A DNA stretch of 64,000 nt from Chara braunii (GCA_003427395.1 BFEA01000053.1:2779642-2843641); one strand, 5' to 3'. Shown: positions 32,742-46,037, counted from the first letter of the stretch. The notes: a model not told the origin generated them from the sequence alone. Numbers and translations are program-made.

Positions 32742-35700
32742 TGTCGAACGCATCGGTCCTACACGGGGACCCTCCCGGCCGCGTCACGAAGGATTTGGCA
32801 GGACTTATCATGGAGAGCATTTGCCGCTCCAGCCGAGTGCGCAAGCCATACCTCTCGCGAGCCCCTACGACATGACACGGTTACGTGAGGCACCGCTTAC
32901 CTCCACCTGCGGGAGTTGTCACCATCTCTTAGGTGGGCGTATCCCCGCCGAGCTACTGAACCACATGCGAAGGTTTTTCGTATGCAATTGCAGAGGTGGC
33001 CCAGCCGAGGGTTTTTCTCGTTCGCTGTAGCATAGGAGGTACGCGCGGTCAACGCCCAAAATTGAACCCGCACGCGAATCGACGCACTGGGGGGCTGAAG
33101 TCCCAAACTCGACTCGACGTCGGTCGACTAGGACGCATCCTACATACCACACGTTACACCACAACACTCACACACATGGAAGGACATAAAACAACTAACA
33201 CACCAATACAACACCGCAACAACACAACAACACTCCTAATCCCTTCCGTATTTCACCAATAACCTTTTGCAGCGAGAATCAGATAGGTATCGCGCGTTGG
33301 ACTTTCGTATAAGAGTCGTGTGAGTGCATGACCTCCTCATATCGACCAGCCATGCGGGCATATGCGAGCATTTGCACTGATGGAGTGCTATGTAGTACTC
33401 GTAACCGCTCGACCCTCGATAATATCGAGGGTCACGTTCGACACTCAAGTGTCGGCTGACAAGCGCCTTGAGGGGTTAATCTCTCGACGCTAGACAACTG
33501 TCAAGGCGGTTGATCACCACACCCTCTTCTGCACCCTGCGGAGAGTGGGTGGTACACAGGTTCATCCTTATGGTGACAGTCAACTCTCGTGGACTAGGAG
33601 GCAAGCTCCATCATCCAGGGCCTGGAGAGAAATCAAGGGGCTTAACTTTGACAGCTACCACGGACTATAACTTCCAACTATAAAATTCTAAAAGCAAAAA
33701 AGGATGAAAGGGAAATCTCCTTTTTCCCTTAAAATATAATCTGTTTAACCCTTGCACACGGTCACAATAGGTCGCGCGAACACCCAACGCGTATGTATGT
33801 ACATATATATGTGACGATATATATAGAAAGTTATAAATATGCGACGATCACTTCTCACAATCACAATAAGAATCCTCTCAACCATATATTCTTAAGTGAT
33901 CGAAGGTAGTCAAATCCAAAGTCCGAATCACCAAACATACCTGCAATCATATCAAAGATACAACCAAAAGGCTATACACTACATGAGGTGAACTTCAACC
34001 ATTCATTGCGCTCCCACCCCTCGCTTTAGCCATACAAGCCTCACTCTTTGTGCAACTCTCAAAATAAAATACTCATCATTTGTATTAAATGACCATTCAA
34101 TTAAAGTCTGGGTAAAAATACAACAAAACAAATCAAACCACAGGGTTAAAGCCTTTAGGTTGAGTGGCAAGAATGGAATACAGTCGGGCCGGAAACCGAC
34201 CTATTATCTAAGGATAACAGAAAAATGATCCTTCGTCGGATCAGGCCGAACGAATCGAGCCTTCAATCGAAATACGAAAACTTTCATTACAGTACAGGCC
34301 AAAAAGAACCACTACTATGTTTATGCCAAAAGGAGAATACTTCCTAATTCGTAACCTAACTCCTCTACTAATCTCATTGTCGGCTCCCCTTATCAGTGCC
34401 AAGTCATTGAACATCTCTCCTATTCAAGGTGGATTTGCCAAGTATTTCCTAACTAAAAATATTCTAACTCCTCAGATTCTACGAAATTTCAGCAGCGCTT
34501 CCCGTAGGAAAAGTGTCTTTCCAGAATTTCTACGAGTCCAAAAATGATTAACTATTTTTGATTTGTAGAAGTTTCGGCAACGCTTCCCGTAGAAACAGGA
34601 GGCTGCCAAGATTTATACAAAGATAAAAACAAAAAGACAAAGCAAAGTTGTACTTGGGACTAACTTCTGACACTTGCTTGATAGCTAGGATTGAAGATAG
34701 TTTACACGATCCTCTTTCAGAAGATGGTATTGTGAGTTATCGTCAACTCTAACTTCAAGTAAGGTCAGTCCTATCTTTATCCCAAGCTCACCCTATCATC
34801 ATCCATTTCATCTACCTGTGGCTCCAGCACTTGGCGAGCATCTAAACAGCTAATATATCGAAAAGATGCCCCAGAGTGAGAACCCACAAGCATGCAAAAA
34901 GAAAAACATCTCTCACAATCCCACATCAGTTTGGTCCAAGTAGTTCGTTAATCTCTCAATCCTCCCTTGCTTATGGCATACGATCAGACAATGCCCTAAC
35001 TTATGGGTGTGTCCAACCTGCCTAAGTAAACAAGTTAAAGTACGCACAACTGGGCTACCCTAACTTAATGGTTTGTCCAACTCAGCATCAACCCTAGTCA
35101 TAAAATATATAACCGGACCGTCCTAACTTAAGGGTAAGTTTGACTTCTGCCTCACTGACGACATGACGCATAAAACTAGACTGCCCTAACTTAAGGTTAT
35201 GTCTAGTCAGCTCTAGACAAAGTTACGTAGCGCATAGGACTAGGCTGCCCCAACTTAGGGGTGTGCCTAACCTGCCTAAAACAAGTACGAACAACAAAAG
35301 GTCGGACCGCCCTAACTTAAGGGTGCGTCCAACCTACATCACGTCAACGATAAGGGCATATCACTAGGCCACCCTAACTTAAGGGTACGCCTAGATAGCC
35401 TAAACAGTTTTGGGTACATAAGACAACATGACCAGGCCGCCCTAACTTAAGGGTACGCCTGATCTGTGTGAACAATCACAAATGGCGTATGGCTAAGCCG
35501 CCCTAACGTAAGGGTACGATTAGTCTCCGTAACGACAATATAAGAGAACAACCATTGGTATACTTGCACAAACTTTATACCTTTCTCTCTTGTTAAGCAG
35601 ATAATCAGACCTACCCAACTTAGGGAGACATCCAATCCTGGCTTGTGTTTAAAAGGGAAAATAAAAGAAGATTTATACTAACTCTCCGCTCCTTTATATA

Positions 35701-38700
35701 ATCACGAGCATAGGACTGAACTGCCCTAACTTAAGGGTAGGCTCAGCCTGCCCGGATTACCTTCATTATATTCTCCACTTGCTTTGCCTCTCTTCCTATT
35801 TTGTTCTACCTGACTTACTGACTGACTTTTCCAACTTAGGGTGCCCAGTCTGTCAGCTGATATAGATTCATATAATATATATCGAAATTTTATACTTTTG
35901 GTTTACCTTTAGCTCATGGCTTATGACTAAGCCGCCCCAACTTAGGGGTACGCTTAGTCTTATGTCTTTGTCCCCCTCAAAAGAAAACACACACAGAACT
36001 GGGTCTCCGCAACTTAGAATATCCCCAGCTCTGCTTTCAGCAACCTCCGAAGAAACATCAGGATTCTGAGCCTTCCCAACTTAGGGTGTCCATCCTCCTG
36101 TTCAGAAACCCCAAAAGAAACAGCGACTAGTCCATCCAATAGTTACTCTGCCCTGCAGTATAGCCTGCATTTTCGTAGCCTGCTCCAGACTATCCCGTAC
36201 AACAGTCTGAGCAACTCGTTGGTCATTAGACAAACGGGCAGCATCGCCGCCCTTCCCGGATGCACAAATACGCAGCAACACTTACTGCGTAGCAGCAAAC
36301 TCCCCTCTCTAACAGCTCCTAAAGCACAACTCATCCGAGCGTCCACCGGGTGAGTATGCTGTCTTCGCAAGCTAGGCTCGCGTTGCTTCGTCCATGCGGG
36401 ATGAGCGGCGTTCCTTCCAGCAAGTTAGAGTCCCTCACTTCCCCGGACAGACCGGCCACTAGGTACGTTGCCAGCCTCGCGACTGCACTCCCGCTCATTC
36501 TGTCAATAGGCCTGGTAGTCCTACTTCCGCTTAAAACTCGTTGTATACATTGCCCTCCAACCGTGTGTGCAGGGAGGTACAAAGGAGCTATTACCACTAA
36601 ACAGACCTGAAGGGAATCTCCCGCTAGAACGTGGGCAGATTCATTCCGTTGTACTCCTCGCCTTGTCCGCTCTGCATTACTCCGAATATCACAGGTACGT
36701 AGCCAAAATCCCGGCCGGGTTCACGCCTCTCTGCGACACAACGCGGGTGGGCAAGTAAGTTTTCCTTTCGACTTTTTTCCCCATCCTATCGAGTGCAGAG
36801 CCGGATAGTTACCAACCACTTCCATCACTAGTTTAATTGAGAAGTAGCATGAATCTTACACTAGAACCCGAAACGGTACACTGCCACTTTCGTCGTTGTC
36901 CTCCTTCCCACAGCTCATGCCTCAAACAACGTAGAAACCGCCTCCCTATCGCAGAATCTGGGCCTGCCTTCGAGCTCGCAGCCTCCCGAAACCCCTACCT
37001 CATTTCCCAATTCGCTTGATTCTATTGACGATCGAACGATATCCCGTTTTTTTGCTACCTCCATCTTCGATACGTTACAACATCTCCGCGCAACACCCCT
37101 CTCTACTAACTCTAAGTCTATTGATCTTACACCAAATCTAACTTCAGAATCTAGTTCGTAAATACAAAAAAACCCCTTCTAACTCCTTGTTCCACTCGAT
37201 TCTACTGAGAATCGAGCGAAAACTCACCTTTCCCACCTCTCTCACTTACCTATCCACCATCTCCTTCGTGCACTGTTTTTCTCTCCTACCTCCTCAAACA
37301 CTAACTATCCTCCAAATCCAACACTACTACTGAATTCGCCAGGGGTAAAAAACCCAAGGTTGATCCCCCTCTCACTAGATTCCACTAAGGATCAAGCGAG
37401 CTCGACCCCTTCCGCTGCACTCCGCCCTGCCTCCTCACCATCTCCAATCCCGACTGCACCTGGCGTGGTATGCTGTCCAGGTTCGTTTCCCTTTTTCCCC
37501 ACTGTCCGGCCATCGATACCTCCTTCCCTCTGCTCCCAGCACCCCGATGCTTCCTCTCTGTGCCCTCTCTTCCTTGCTTGGCGCTGGTGTCCGCTGTATT
37601 GTCTCCTCCGCCAGTCGCCCCTCTCGCTTTCCTCACCAATTGAATGCACCCGACGCATATTCTCGTTTAGGTTCACCCTCCTTTCTCACTCATTCTCTTA
37701 CCGCTGCATCCTGCTCCCCGACTCACTCCTTCCTATCCTACCTACACCCCCGTAGCCCTTTCATCCAGCTCCTTCCTCGTTTGCCTTACCGGTTTTAACA
37801 CTCCTCCCCTTTCCTACCGTACTTTCCCCTCGGGGCCATCCTCACCTTCGTGCTCCAAAAAGTACCTGGCGCAGCCCCGCACCCACGTTCGCTCCCCCTG
37901 TGTCGATACCGTCGGACTATAGTAGCGCACAGTCATGGTCAGCGGCTCTGGCTACTGTGCAGAAGGTGTCGAAGGCACCCAACTACCGGCCGGTCGGGTT
38001 AGCCCTTCGCTCCTATACCCAAGCCCGACAGACAATCTTCACTAGCCTATACAGCTGTGCGCTCCCCCACAATGCCTTCAGGTTGCTTCAACTGCGAGCT
38101 ACCCCTGACACCACGAACGGTGCTGACTGATACAGTCAGTAGGGCGAAGATAATGGAAGCCGAAGTCCGCTAGCTCTCCTGCCGAATCAGTCAACCCGAA
38201 GCACGGATGGCGCTGAAGCGCGCGACCTATCCTCAGCCGCCCTGCAGATTCTGACGCTACTATGAGTAGGGGGGGCACGGCCCTGCTGCAAGGCCTGCAG
38301 CGTGAGCCTAAGTGAAACGGGCCCCGATGCAGATCTTGGAGGTAGTAGCAAATATTCACATGGGAACTTTGAAGACTAAAGCGGGGAAAGGTCCCACGTG
38401 AACAGCCCTGGCCCCCGCCTTGCTCCCTCTGTGCCAAAATACGGATCACCCCCTTTCGAGTCCCAACTGGCATGCTCACGCCCCTACCTCTAACAACAGA
38501 TCGTAAGTCGCAGATGGTAACTTTCAATGGCCCTGCCAGCCTCTTGAATACGGAGGAACCCGAACGGGCCCACCAAGAGAGGTGCGTGCCCAAAGTCCTC
38601 GACTACCGTGCTGGCCACTTCACAGTGATTACAACCGCTGGCCCCTTCAGCCCACGCTGGGTGGTACCCCACTAACATCCTAGGTACCGGCGTTGTCGCC

Positions 38701-39522
38701 GCGCCCTAGAAACGGAACCGGCAACTAAGGAAAAATAAAGATAAAGGTAAAAATAAAAATACGAACATCGGAAACCGGTGTGTTTAGGGAAGGGAGACCA
38801 TCGGCACCCGTTGTTGTGGTGGGCAGCAAAACCGAGGGGGATAGCCCCGCCGGGCCCTCAACCCCTCGATATCTTCAATCGCTCCAACGCTCCATCGCCA
38901 CCGGCTGCCACCCTCGATCTGTGTACCTCTGCTTTGAAAGTCCAATGCCATTACCAATAGTGCTAGTACCCAAGGCTGAAACGGACCACTGCAAAATTCA
39001 ATGTTAATTGGTGTCGCACGGCACGCTGGCCCACCAAAATGCCTATAGCCACTCCTTCGCCTACGCACCAAACTCACGACTGCCGACCTATGACGCCCGC
39101 TGCTCATAGGGCCTGGCCCCGTCCACGACTGCCAACCTCCCTCACCTGCCGTGCGGAGGCCACCCTCGCGTTTTATTTTCTCTCACACGCCCCAATTACT
39201 ACCCAAAGCAATACCACTTTCGATGACGCTGGCGGTATGAACGCAGATATACCATGGTCAACATAGAGGAAACCCTTTCTGGTTTTAATCAAAGCCAAAA
39301 ATTTGTTGGTGGAAACGCCAATTCTATAGCATCAAAATAAGAATCATCACGCACGCCTCAAATTGCGCGCCCACACGCACTTTGCTTCTAGTCAACAATT
39401 CAGTCAGCGTTAACAAAACACAACCGCAACTCGTGCAGAGTACTCAAATTTCAAACCAAACCTATTTTCTGTCACTTGCAAAAACCAGGGCGGATATCCT
39501 TGTAAGGGTATTCGCGCCGATA
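32742..39522 (-). repeat. 5' LTR of E2 (right block)
   Basis: Reverse orientation, 6781 bp. It has a deletion relative to its sister: at about 36.12 kb the sequence jumps from the HP-B array to the part corresponding to 25985. Palindrome at 33440-33453; HP-C near 34480-34600; HP-B 34985-36095; HP-D hairpin 39490-39515. Non-coding. Confidence 0.75.
34985..36095 (-). repeat. HP-B stem-loop array, inverted, about 14 units
   Basis: Includes about three units missing from the sister LTR (about 35050-35240), for example CTAGAC/GTCTAG near 35190. GGTCGGAC 35300-35307 pairs with GTCCAACC 35327-35334 with a single C/A position, which is G.U in the sense (-) transcript. Confidence 0.75.
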
Positions 39523-40207
39523 ACGGATTGCGGTATTGTTCATTACGGAAGGCAGAAAGTGTGGGGAAGGGGGTGAAGTCATAGGCTTGAGAAGGGAGGT
39601 TGTTGCTGCAACTCGGGAGGTCGTCAGGGGGTTGACTTCGGCAGTTGACTCAGATTTGACCAAGCGGTTACGTTTTGGCCATCATTGCGGGACCCTTAGG
39701 AGTTTCAAGGCAACAAGGCCCTTTCGTGGGAGTTGAGTCTGTCCCCTCCTTGTATCTCGAGAGTCTGAAACCCCTTATCTTTTGCCCTCCTTACTCTAAG
39801 TCTAATCCTGATCTGAGACGAAGGTGGCAGGCGGGATTGCAACCTGTCGGACCGCAGTAAGGCCTACGTGGGGGGTTACCCCACCGATTGCGGGAGCTCT
39901 GCCGGAACTCAGAAGGAGTTCTGGAGGCAGGGAACTAAGAGGTAACCACCCATCTCCCTTTATATACCAAGCTATAACCCCTATCTATACATCTCGCTAT
40001 GTCTGACTGAGTGTATTGCATGTACTCTATGTTAATTCTAGGTTTGACTTCAGGATAAAAACCAGACTTAAATAAAGGAATGTGTGCAGAATTCTAGTTC
40101 CAGTTTTTTTGTTTGACTGAAAGCAGATTGTAAGAACGGGATGCATCTGGGGGAAGGTTGAGAAAAAGACAGTATTGCTTTAAAGTTTGACTGGGTCATT
40201 AAGGCTG

Positions 40208-41100
40208 GTAAGTCCCCATAAGTTTGGGGAGACCCAGTGCTGTGTTTATTTTGGATTGCTTGGAGCATCATACCATTCCATAAGTTTAAGTGGTCTGATT
40301 GCTCTGGAGGCTAGGAAGTCCCCATAAGTTTGGGGAGACCTAGTGTTGTGGAATTGCATGGAGAGTCAAACCATTCTATAAGTTTAGGTGGCCTGGTTGC
40401 TCTGACTTGTGAGGGTTAACTGTGACTGACTTTTTAGGAGCTAAGCACATTCTGTAAGTTCAGGTGGCTTGGTTGCCTTGTTTACTTGGGCTTTCTCAGT
40501 TTCTTTGGTTTTGAACGAGGAGGTCCGAGCCATTCTATAAGTTTAGGTGGTTCAACCTCTTCCTGCTTTTATTCTGAGGGAGTAACTTTGGAAGAGAGTC
40601 AGGATATTCCATAAGTTTGGGTGACTTCGACTTCATGCCATGCACGAATTGGATCAGAGAGGAACGAACCAAGCAGAGAGTCAGACTATTCTATATGTTT
40701 AAGTAGTCTGGCCCAATGCCTCGCACCTGCTGGAACCCAAAGATTATAATTTGGCTATACTTTATTACTATCTTATTTAAGAACAGGCTAGTCAGACTAT
40801 TCTATAAGTTTAGGTAGGCTGACTATAGCCTATCACAAAACTGAAGAGAGTACTAACTAAGAGTCAACTGGTGGTAAGAAGGTGCAGGCTGGACCTCGAA
40901 CTAAGTTGATCGGTTCAGTCATATGTTGCCTTATAAGACTAAGTCAAGACAATTATATAAAGTGGGGATACTTAAACAGTTCACGACGACTAGGCTGGCC
41001 TAGTCACATGCCCAAAGAAGAGAGAAGCAGTTGTGTCCTCTGTTTTGTGCATACTCAATGACTAAGTTAGGCATGTCCCATAAGTTTGGGTGACCTGACT
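40208..41100 (+). repeat. HP-B stem-loop array in E3 5' LTR
   Basis: About ten units with cores CCATAAGTTTGGGG or TTCTATAAGTTTAGGTGG. Many cores share C-to-T or G-to-A changes compared with the E1 array, while arms such as AGTCAGACT/GGCTGACT remain mostly paired. The matching array is at about 61.12-61.97 kb. Confidence 0.65.
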
Positions 41101-42361
41101 TTATGCGTTATGTAAGCTCGTATAAAGGGACAACTCATAAAAGATTATGAACTATTGTTTGACAAGGTTTAACTCTAGGAAGGTGAGAGTACGTACCTTT
41201 ATGGTTTGGCTTGCATGTGGCTGAGTGAGGCCTCTACTTAGTCAGAGTTTCAGTTTGACAACTAGTTGCTTTAGTTGCTCGCCACGTGCTAAAGCGATAG
41301 GAGTTAGTTCAATTTCTACATTTTTTTAGCTAACTTTATTTTTACTTAGGTCAATTTCTGCATTTTCTGAGATCATTTCTTATACTTGGCTTTGTATAAA
41401 TTTTGGTAAGCTACTTTCTCTACGGGAAGCGCTGTCGAAATTTCTGCAAATCCAAGGAGTTAGTCAAATTTTGACTTTCCAAAGTTCAACTTTTCTAAAT
41501 TATGTATATGGCTTAGTAAAATCCGGGAAGTCTCATTTTCTAAAGGGAGTGTTGCCCAATTTTTTACTAATTCAGGGACTTAGACAAAATGTGGATTTTG
41601 GAAAGTTGAAGATTATTCCTGATTTCATATTTGGGCTGATATAAATTATGGAAAGACACTTTTCCTACGGGAAGCGCTGCCGAAATTTTCTTAAGTTTAA
41701 AGGAGATATATTTTGACAGGTGGCGACTCTGGCGATCCACTCTGAATAGGGGAGATTCTGCCATTAGTCTGCCTTGTTTTGGGCACTTGCTTAGGGGTAG
41801 ATTAAAGCTTCGTTAATTAGGAGGAGATTGGGTGAGATCATGATATGAGGATTATTCTCCATGGACTTATAGGTTTAACCTGGGGGCTGACCTGTCTTGT
41901 GTTACAGGTCTTCTTGATCGATTGATTCAGGATTTGGGTTAGGTTCAACTTGATCCTATGAGGATCATCTTCTGTTATCACTGATAACAGGTCGGTTGCT
42001 AACTTGTCGGTTTACGATTCAACTCCAATCCACTCTTGTCACTCGACCTAAAGGTTTTAGCCTTATGTTTTGAATTTGCTTTGTTGTGTTTTTACCCGGA
42101 CTTTATTGAATGGTCATTTAACAAAAGTACTGAGTATTTATTTTGAGGAGTTGCACAAGAGTAAGGCTTGCATGACTAAAGCAAGGGGTATGAGTACAGT
42201 GAATGGTTAAAGTTGCCCCCATATAGTGCGTGAACTTTTGTTGGATCTTTGATGTGATTGCAGGTATGTTTGTGGTTCAGATTCTGGATATGATTGCCTG
42301 CGATCGCATACATATATATTGCTGAGAGGAGTCTCACTGTGACTGTGAGAAGTGATCGTCC

Positions 42362-42394
42362 CGTATAAATAACCCTTATGTATATATTTATACG
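42362..42394 (+). promoter_or_regulatory. Inverted repeat containing TATAAATA
   Basis: CGTATAAATA 42362-42371 and TATTTATACG 42385-42394 are a perfect 10-bp inverted repeat with a TATA-like motif in each arm. It is identical at 63272-63304. It could be an LTR promoter element, but no start site can be shown. Confidence 0.4.
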
Positions 42395-43485
42395 TGCCTT
42401 GGGTATTCTCGCGACTTACTGCGACCGTGTGTAAGGGTTAAACATATTATGTTTTTGAGAGAAAAGAGAGATTCATTTTTACCCCTTCGCTTTTTAGAAT
42501 TTTATAGTTGGACGTTGTAGTCCGTGGCAGCCGTCAAAGTCAAACCCCTTGACTTATCTCCAGGTCCTAGATGATGGAGCTGGACTCCAGGGTCATACGA
42601 GACGATTGTCACCACAAGTATGAACCTGTGTACCACCCACTCTCCGCAGGGTGCAGAAGAGGGTGTGGTTCTCATCTGCACTTGGTGGTTGTCCAGCGTC
42701 GAGAGATCAGTCCTTCAAGGCGGGTGTCATCCGACACTTGAGTGTCGAACTCAACCCTTGAGATTAACGAGGATCTCGTGAGTATGGGTACTACATAGTA
42801 CGCCATCATTGCGACCAACTGCGTACGCTTGCATTGCGAGTCGATATGGGTTAGCCCTGCGTTCGCACGGTTTTATACTAAGTCTCGCTCGCGACGCCTA
42901 TCCGATTTCCACATCGGAGAGTTATGGGATGGCTACTAAGGGACTAGGAGTGTCGTCGCGTTGTTTGTTCAGTATCGTTTTGTATATGTATATGTATGTG
43001 TATGTGTGTTTATTTTGTATGTTTTTTTATAGTGGTGTGCGCGTGGTGTGTGAGATGCATCCTAGTCGACCGACGACGAGTCGCGCTTGGGACCTTAGCC
43101 CCCTTGAGATGTCGGTTCGCGTGGGGGTTCGATAGAGGAGTAATATCGCGCGTACCCCATATGCTACAGCGAACGAGAAATGCCCTCGCCTGGTTCACCT
43201 CTGCGATTGCAGCTGATCAACTTTCGTACTATGGACTGGTAGTTCGACGGGGATACGCCCACCGAAGGGAGGTGACAGCTCCCGTAAGGTGGAGGTTAGT
43301 CGTGCCTCGCGTAGACCCTACTCTGTCGTAGGGGCTCACGAGAGGTATGGCTGGCGCACTCGGCCGGAGCGGCTTGCGGAAGCTCCATGTATGTTCGCGA
43401 CGAGGATTTAGACCAACTCCTGCGTGACGCGGCCGGGAGGGCCCCGTGCTGCCTTGTGCGGTGTCGGACCAATGACCCCGACAAG

Positions 43486-43505
43486 TGGCGATGTTGTCGG
43501 GTATA
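43486..43505 (+). promoter_or_regulatory. Primer-binding site of E3 (tRNA-Asp type, decayed)
   Basis: TGGCGATGTTGTCGGG begins two bases after the LTR terminal CA. 15 of 20 positions match the tRNA-Asp complement. Most mismatches are transitions. Confidence 0.6.
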
Positions 43506-43880
43506 ACGAAAGCCTACCGTTGTCCCTGGTGGAACGACATCCGGGTATAATATTGAGAAAGGAAATAGGCACAAAGGGAAAAAGACAAAGTACTTAATGT
43601 CTTGGCAGGGTACTTATGACGGAACAACCGCTATAATAAGTTTTATTGTTGATCTGATTGGTTGCTTGGGTTGGAAAGTTGTGAGGGGGATCCGATAGGG
43701 AGAGATGGGGCTTATTAAGATAAGCTCTATGGGAAAGAAGATAGGATAGGACCTGTCAGGCCTGGAGCATGGGTTAGTTGTAGTAAAGGTCTGACATGAG
43801 TTGTGATAGGATAGGACTACTGAATGAGGTGGTGTGGTTTTCTTAAAACAGGGAAAGGCGAGTAAAGACAGCCCGCAAAA
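43506..43880 (+). other. Leader between primer site and gag
   Basis: 375 bp of non-coding, purine-leaning sequence. I see no defined signal. Confidence 0.5.
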
Positions 43881-46037
43881 ATGTCGGGGCCAATAGCAAA
43901 TGGCGAGGGAAAGGTCCTGACGCTCGAGGACCTCATTGAAGCAATGAATAAGCAGGAAAGGACGCCAAGTAATGTTCCCAAAGTCAATACTTTCCACTTC
44001 AATGGGGAGCGGGTTTCTGATTGGCTGGACCTGGTGGAGCAAGCTTTGGTGGGGTTATCAGATGCAGTGAAGTTTCAACGCATTATGAAGTATGTACTTC
44101 ATATCCACCATCAGGAGGTAGAGAAGGTTATTAATGCGGCCAACGGTAGCTGGGCCAGATTCAAGGATGGGATGCAGAGGAAGTATAGGCTAGATGGGAT
44201 GCTAACCACGGCGGATTTGGAAGCCATGAACAGAGACGACTTCACCACGGTGGGGGGGTTCGTGCAGGAGATTAAGAAGAAGGCGAGAAAGGTTCATGGC
44301 ATTTCAGAGGAATCCCAATGCGCTATCTTTTTGGGGCTGCTCACTGTCGAGGAGGCTGCAGAGTTGACTAGCCATGGAGGAGGAAGCGAGAAACTCACCT
44401 GGGCCACTATTGATAAAGGCGTGGCAGAGGGAAGTCTGGACGAGGTGGAACAATATCAAATGCGTCTGCAAAGGCGTAAGCGGAAGGAGAGGGATGCCAC
44501 GGCGTCTGGAACCCCAGGAGTAAGAAGAATTATCACTGATGTGTTGGCGGAACTGGGCTATGGAAAAGATGCGAGGGTAGTGACGGCGGTCCAAGGAAGA
44601 GGAAAGGATCAAGTGGTGGAGGAAGCCGTCCAGGAAGAGTGGGAAGAAGAAGAGTCGGTGCCTCAACACCTTTCGAAGGCTTCACGCAAGCAGCGCAACT
44701 TAACCCAAGGGGGGCAAGGCTAAGGGAAAGGGCAGATGCCCCAAGCAGTGGTAGTCGCGCCGCCTAGCGCGTTGGCTCCGTCAAGTAGTGCGGCATGACC
44801 ATGACCTATATACAATACCTTTGTACCATGGGGAAGTCCGGCTCCGCCTGGGCAGGTGGTACCATACGCTGGGCCCCAAGCAAGCATGTCGCCTCCAAGT
44901 TATCCCGCCGCTCAGGCCCAACCCGTGGAGCCGCCTCCGTCGCCCGCGCCTAGTTCGCAAGGTAGTATGGTTGGGGTAGGTAATCAAGGTCAGGGTAATC
45001 AGGGGAATGGAGAGAGAGGTGGTGGAAGGGAACGCGACAGAAATGGCGGTGGCCGAGGAGTTCAATGGGACAACCAAGGTTACCAGGGCCAGGGAAATCA
45101 AGGTAACCAAGGGAGTCAAGGAAGCGGGAGAACCCGCTTTGATTGGAGGACCGCCATATGCCAACATTGTGACAAGCAAGGTCACACCATACGGTTCTGC
45201 AATACAAGGCAAGAAGATGAAAGAGTGGGACTGATCTACTCGGATATGGACGGTGACATATAGGATCAGTTCGGGGAATACATTAACAGGAAGGTCCCAG
45301 GCGGAGTGAGGGCGAAAGCCCAGAGAAGGGTAGCAGCACGACAAGCACCGCCTGCCACGTTCAGGTTGTGGCAAGAGAAGGAGGATCCACCAATCAGGGT
45401 GGAAGAGGTAGAAGGTGGTGAGGAGGTGACCCAAATGCTACGGGTAGGGGATATAAAAGAAGAGCCCATAGTCGTTGAGTCAGAGGACGAGAATGAGGAG
45501 GAGAAAGAAGAGCCCCCATCAGTCCTGTTGGGAAAGATGGAAGACCTGTTGGGAAAGGTGGGAAGATACCAACAGAAGTTGGTGGGCCTCTGCGAAGAAG
45601 TAAAGGAGTGGAGGGCTAGCATCCCCAAGGTCTTCCTCTATGATTCCGGTCCAGAATCAATGCCCGGGCGACCCAGGGTAAACACTGTAGGATCAGGCCC
45701 GCGGTCAGGAATGATGACTAGACCCCCTACGCCGCAAGGAAGACTGGCGCAGGCTGCTTGTACCCGAGGTCAGGCCAAGGCCAGTGTGAGCCAAGAGCCT
45801 CCTCGGAAAGAGCCTGAGCCAGAGAAAAGGAAGGAGGTCATGGAGGTAGAGGATGATGACGAAGAGGAAGAAGAGGACGAAAGGCTGCGCCAAGAAGAAG
45901 ACCAGAGGGCGGAGCAAAGGGCCAGAAAGAAAGAAGCCAGAGAGGAAGCCGAATCGATCCTGCTTCGATGTGCCGCCCAAGAAAAAGAAGTATGCGGTTC
46001 GGTTAGAAGAAGGATTCGATGTGGAAAGGGTAATTGA
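43881..46037 (+). pseudogene. Ty3/gypsy Gag with zinc knuckle (disrupted)
   Basis: Structural protein of a retrotransposon particle. One frame runs from ATG 43881 to 46037 with stops at 44721 (TAA), 44796 and 44802 (TGA) and 45261 (TAG). The first 280 codons include a capsid-like region (motif FHFNGERVSDWLDLVEQAL at about 43992-44048) and a basic stretch. After a Pro/Gln- then Gly/Asn/Gln-rich region comes a CX2CX4HX4C zinc knuckle at 45159-45200 with all four ligands present. A Glu-rich, probably coiled-coil region follows (about 45400-45960). Around 45960 the reading continues in another frame as the protease domain. All four stops are one transition from a sense codon. Function lost. Confidence 0.85.

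Larger units (their letters stand above)
21910..39522 (-). mobile_element. Element E2: complete non-autonomous LTR retrotransposon nested in E3 LTR
   Basis: On the + strand it starts TGTCGAGC and ends CCGATA (CCGACA with one change). The two terminal blocks, 21910-29352 and 32742-39522, are about 95 percent identical by eye over sampled stretches and lie in the same orientation, so they are its LTRs. The primer site is at 32720-32739. The 4-bp target GCGG is seen uninterrupted at 60449-60452; here it is gtgg (21906-21909) on one side and acgg (39523-39526) on the other, one transition each. The element is 17.6 kb with no gag or pol. Confidence 0.8.
39527..43483 (+). repeat. 5' LTR of E3, second piece
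   Basis: Continues exactly where 21909 left off, as judged from the uninterrupted copy at 60453 onward. It ends CCCCGACA at 43483, followed by the primer site. It contains HP-B (40208-41100) and HP-C (41395-41700) arrays, the GACACTTGAGTGTC palindrome (42733-42746) and the terminal nested hairpin near 43.25-43.3 kb. No coding sequence. Confidence 0.75.

Noticed and set aside
44788-45434. Overlapping frames on both strands across the Gag linker
   Set aside because: Shadows of the Gag frame. The zinc knuckle and continuation identify the real frame.
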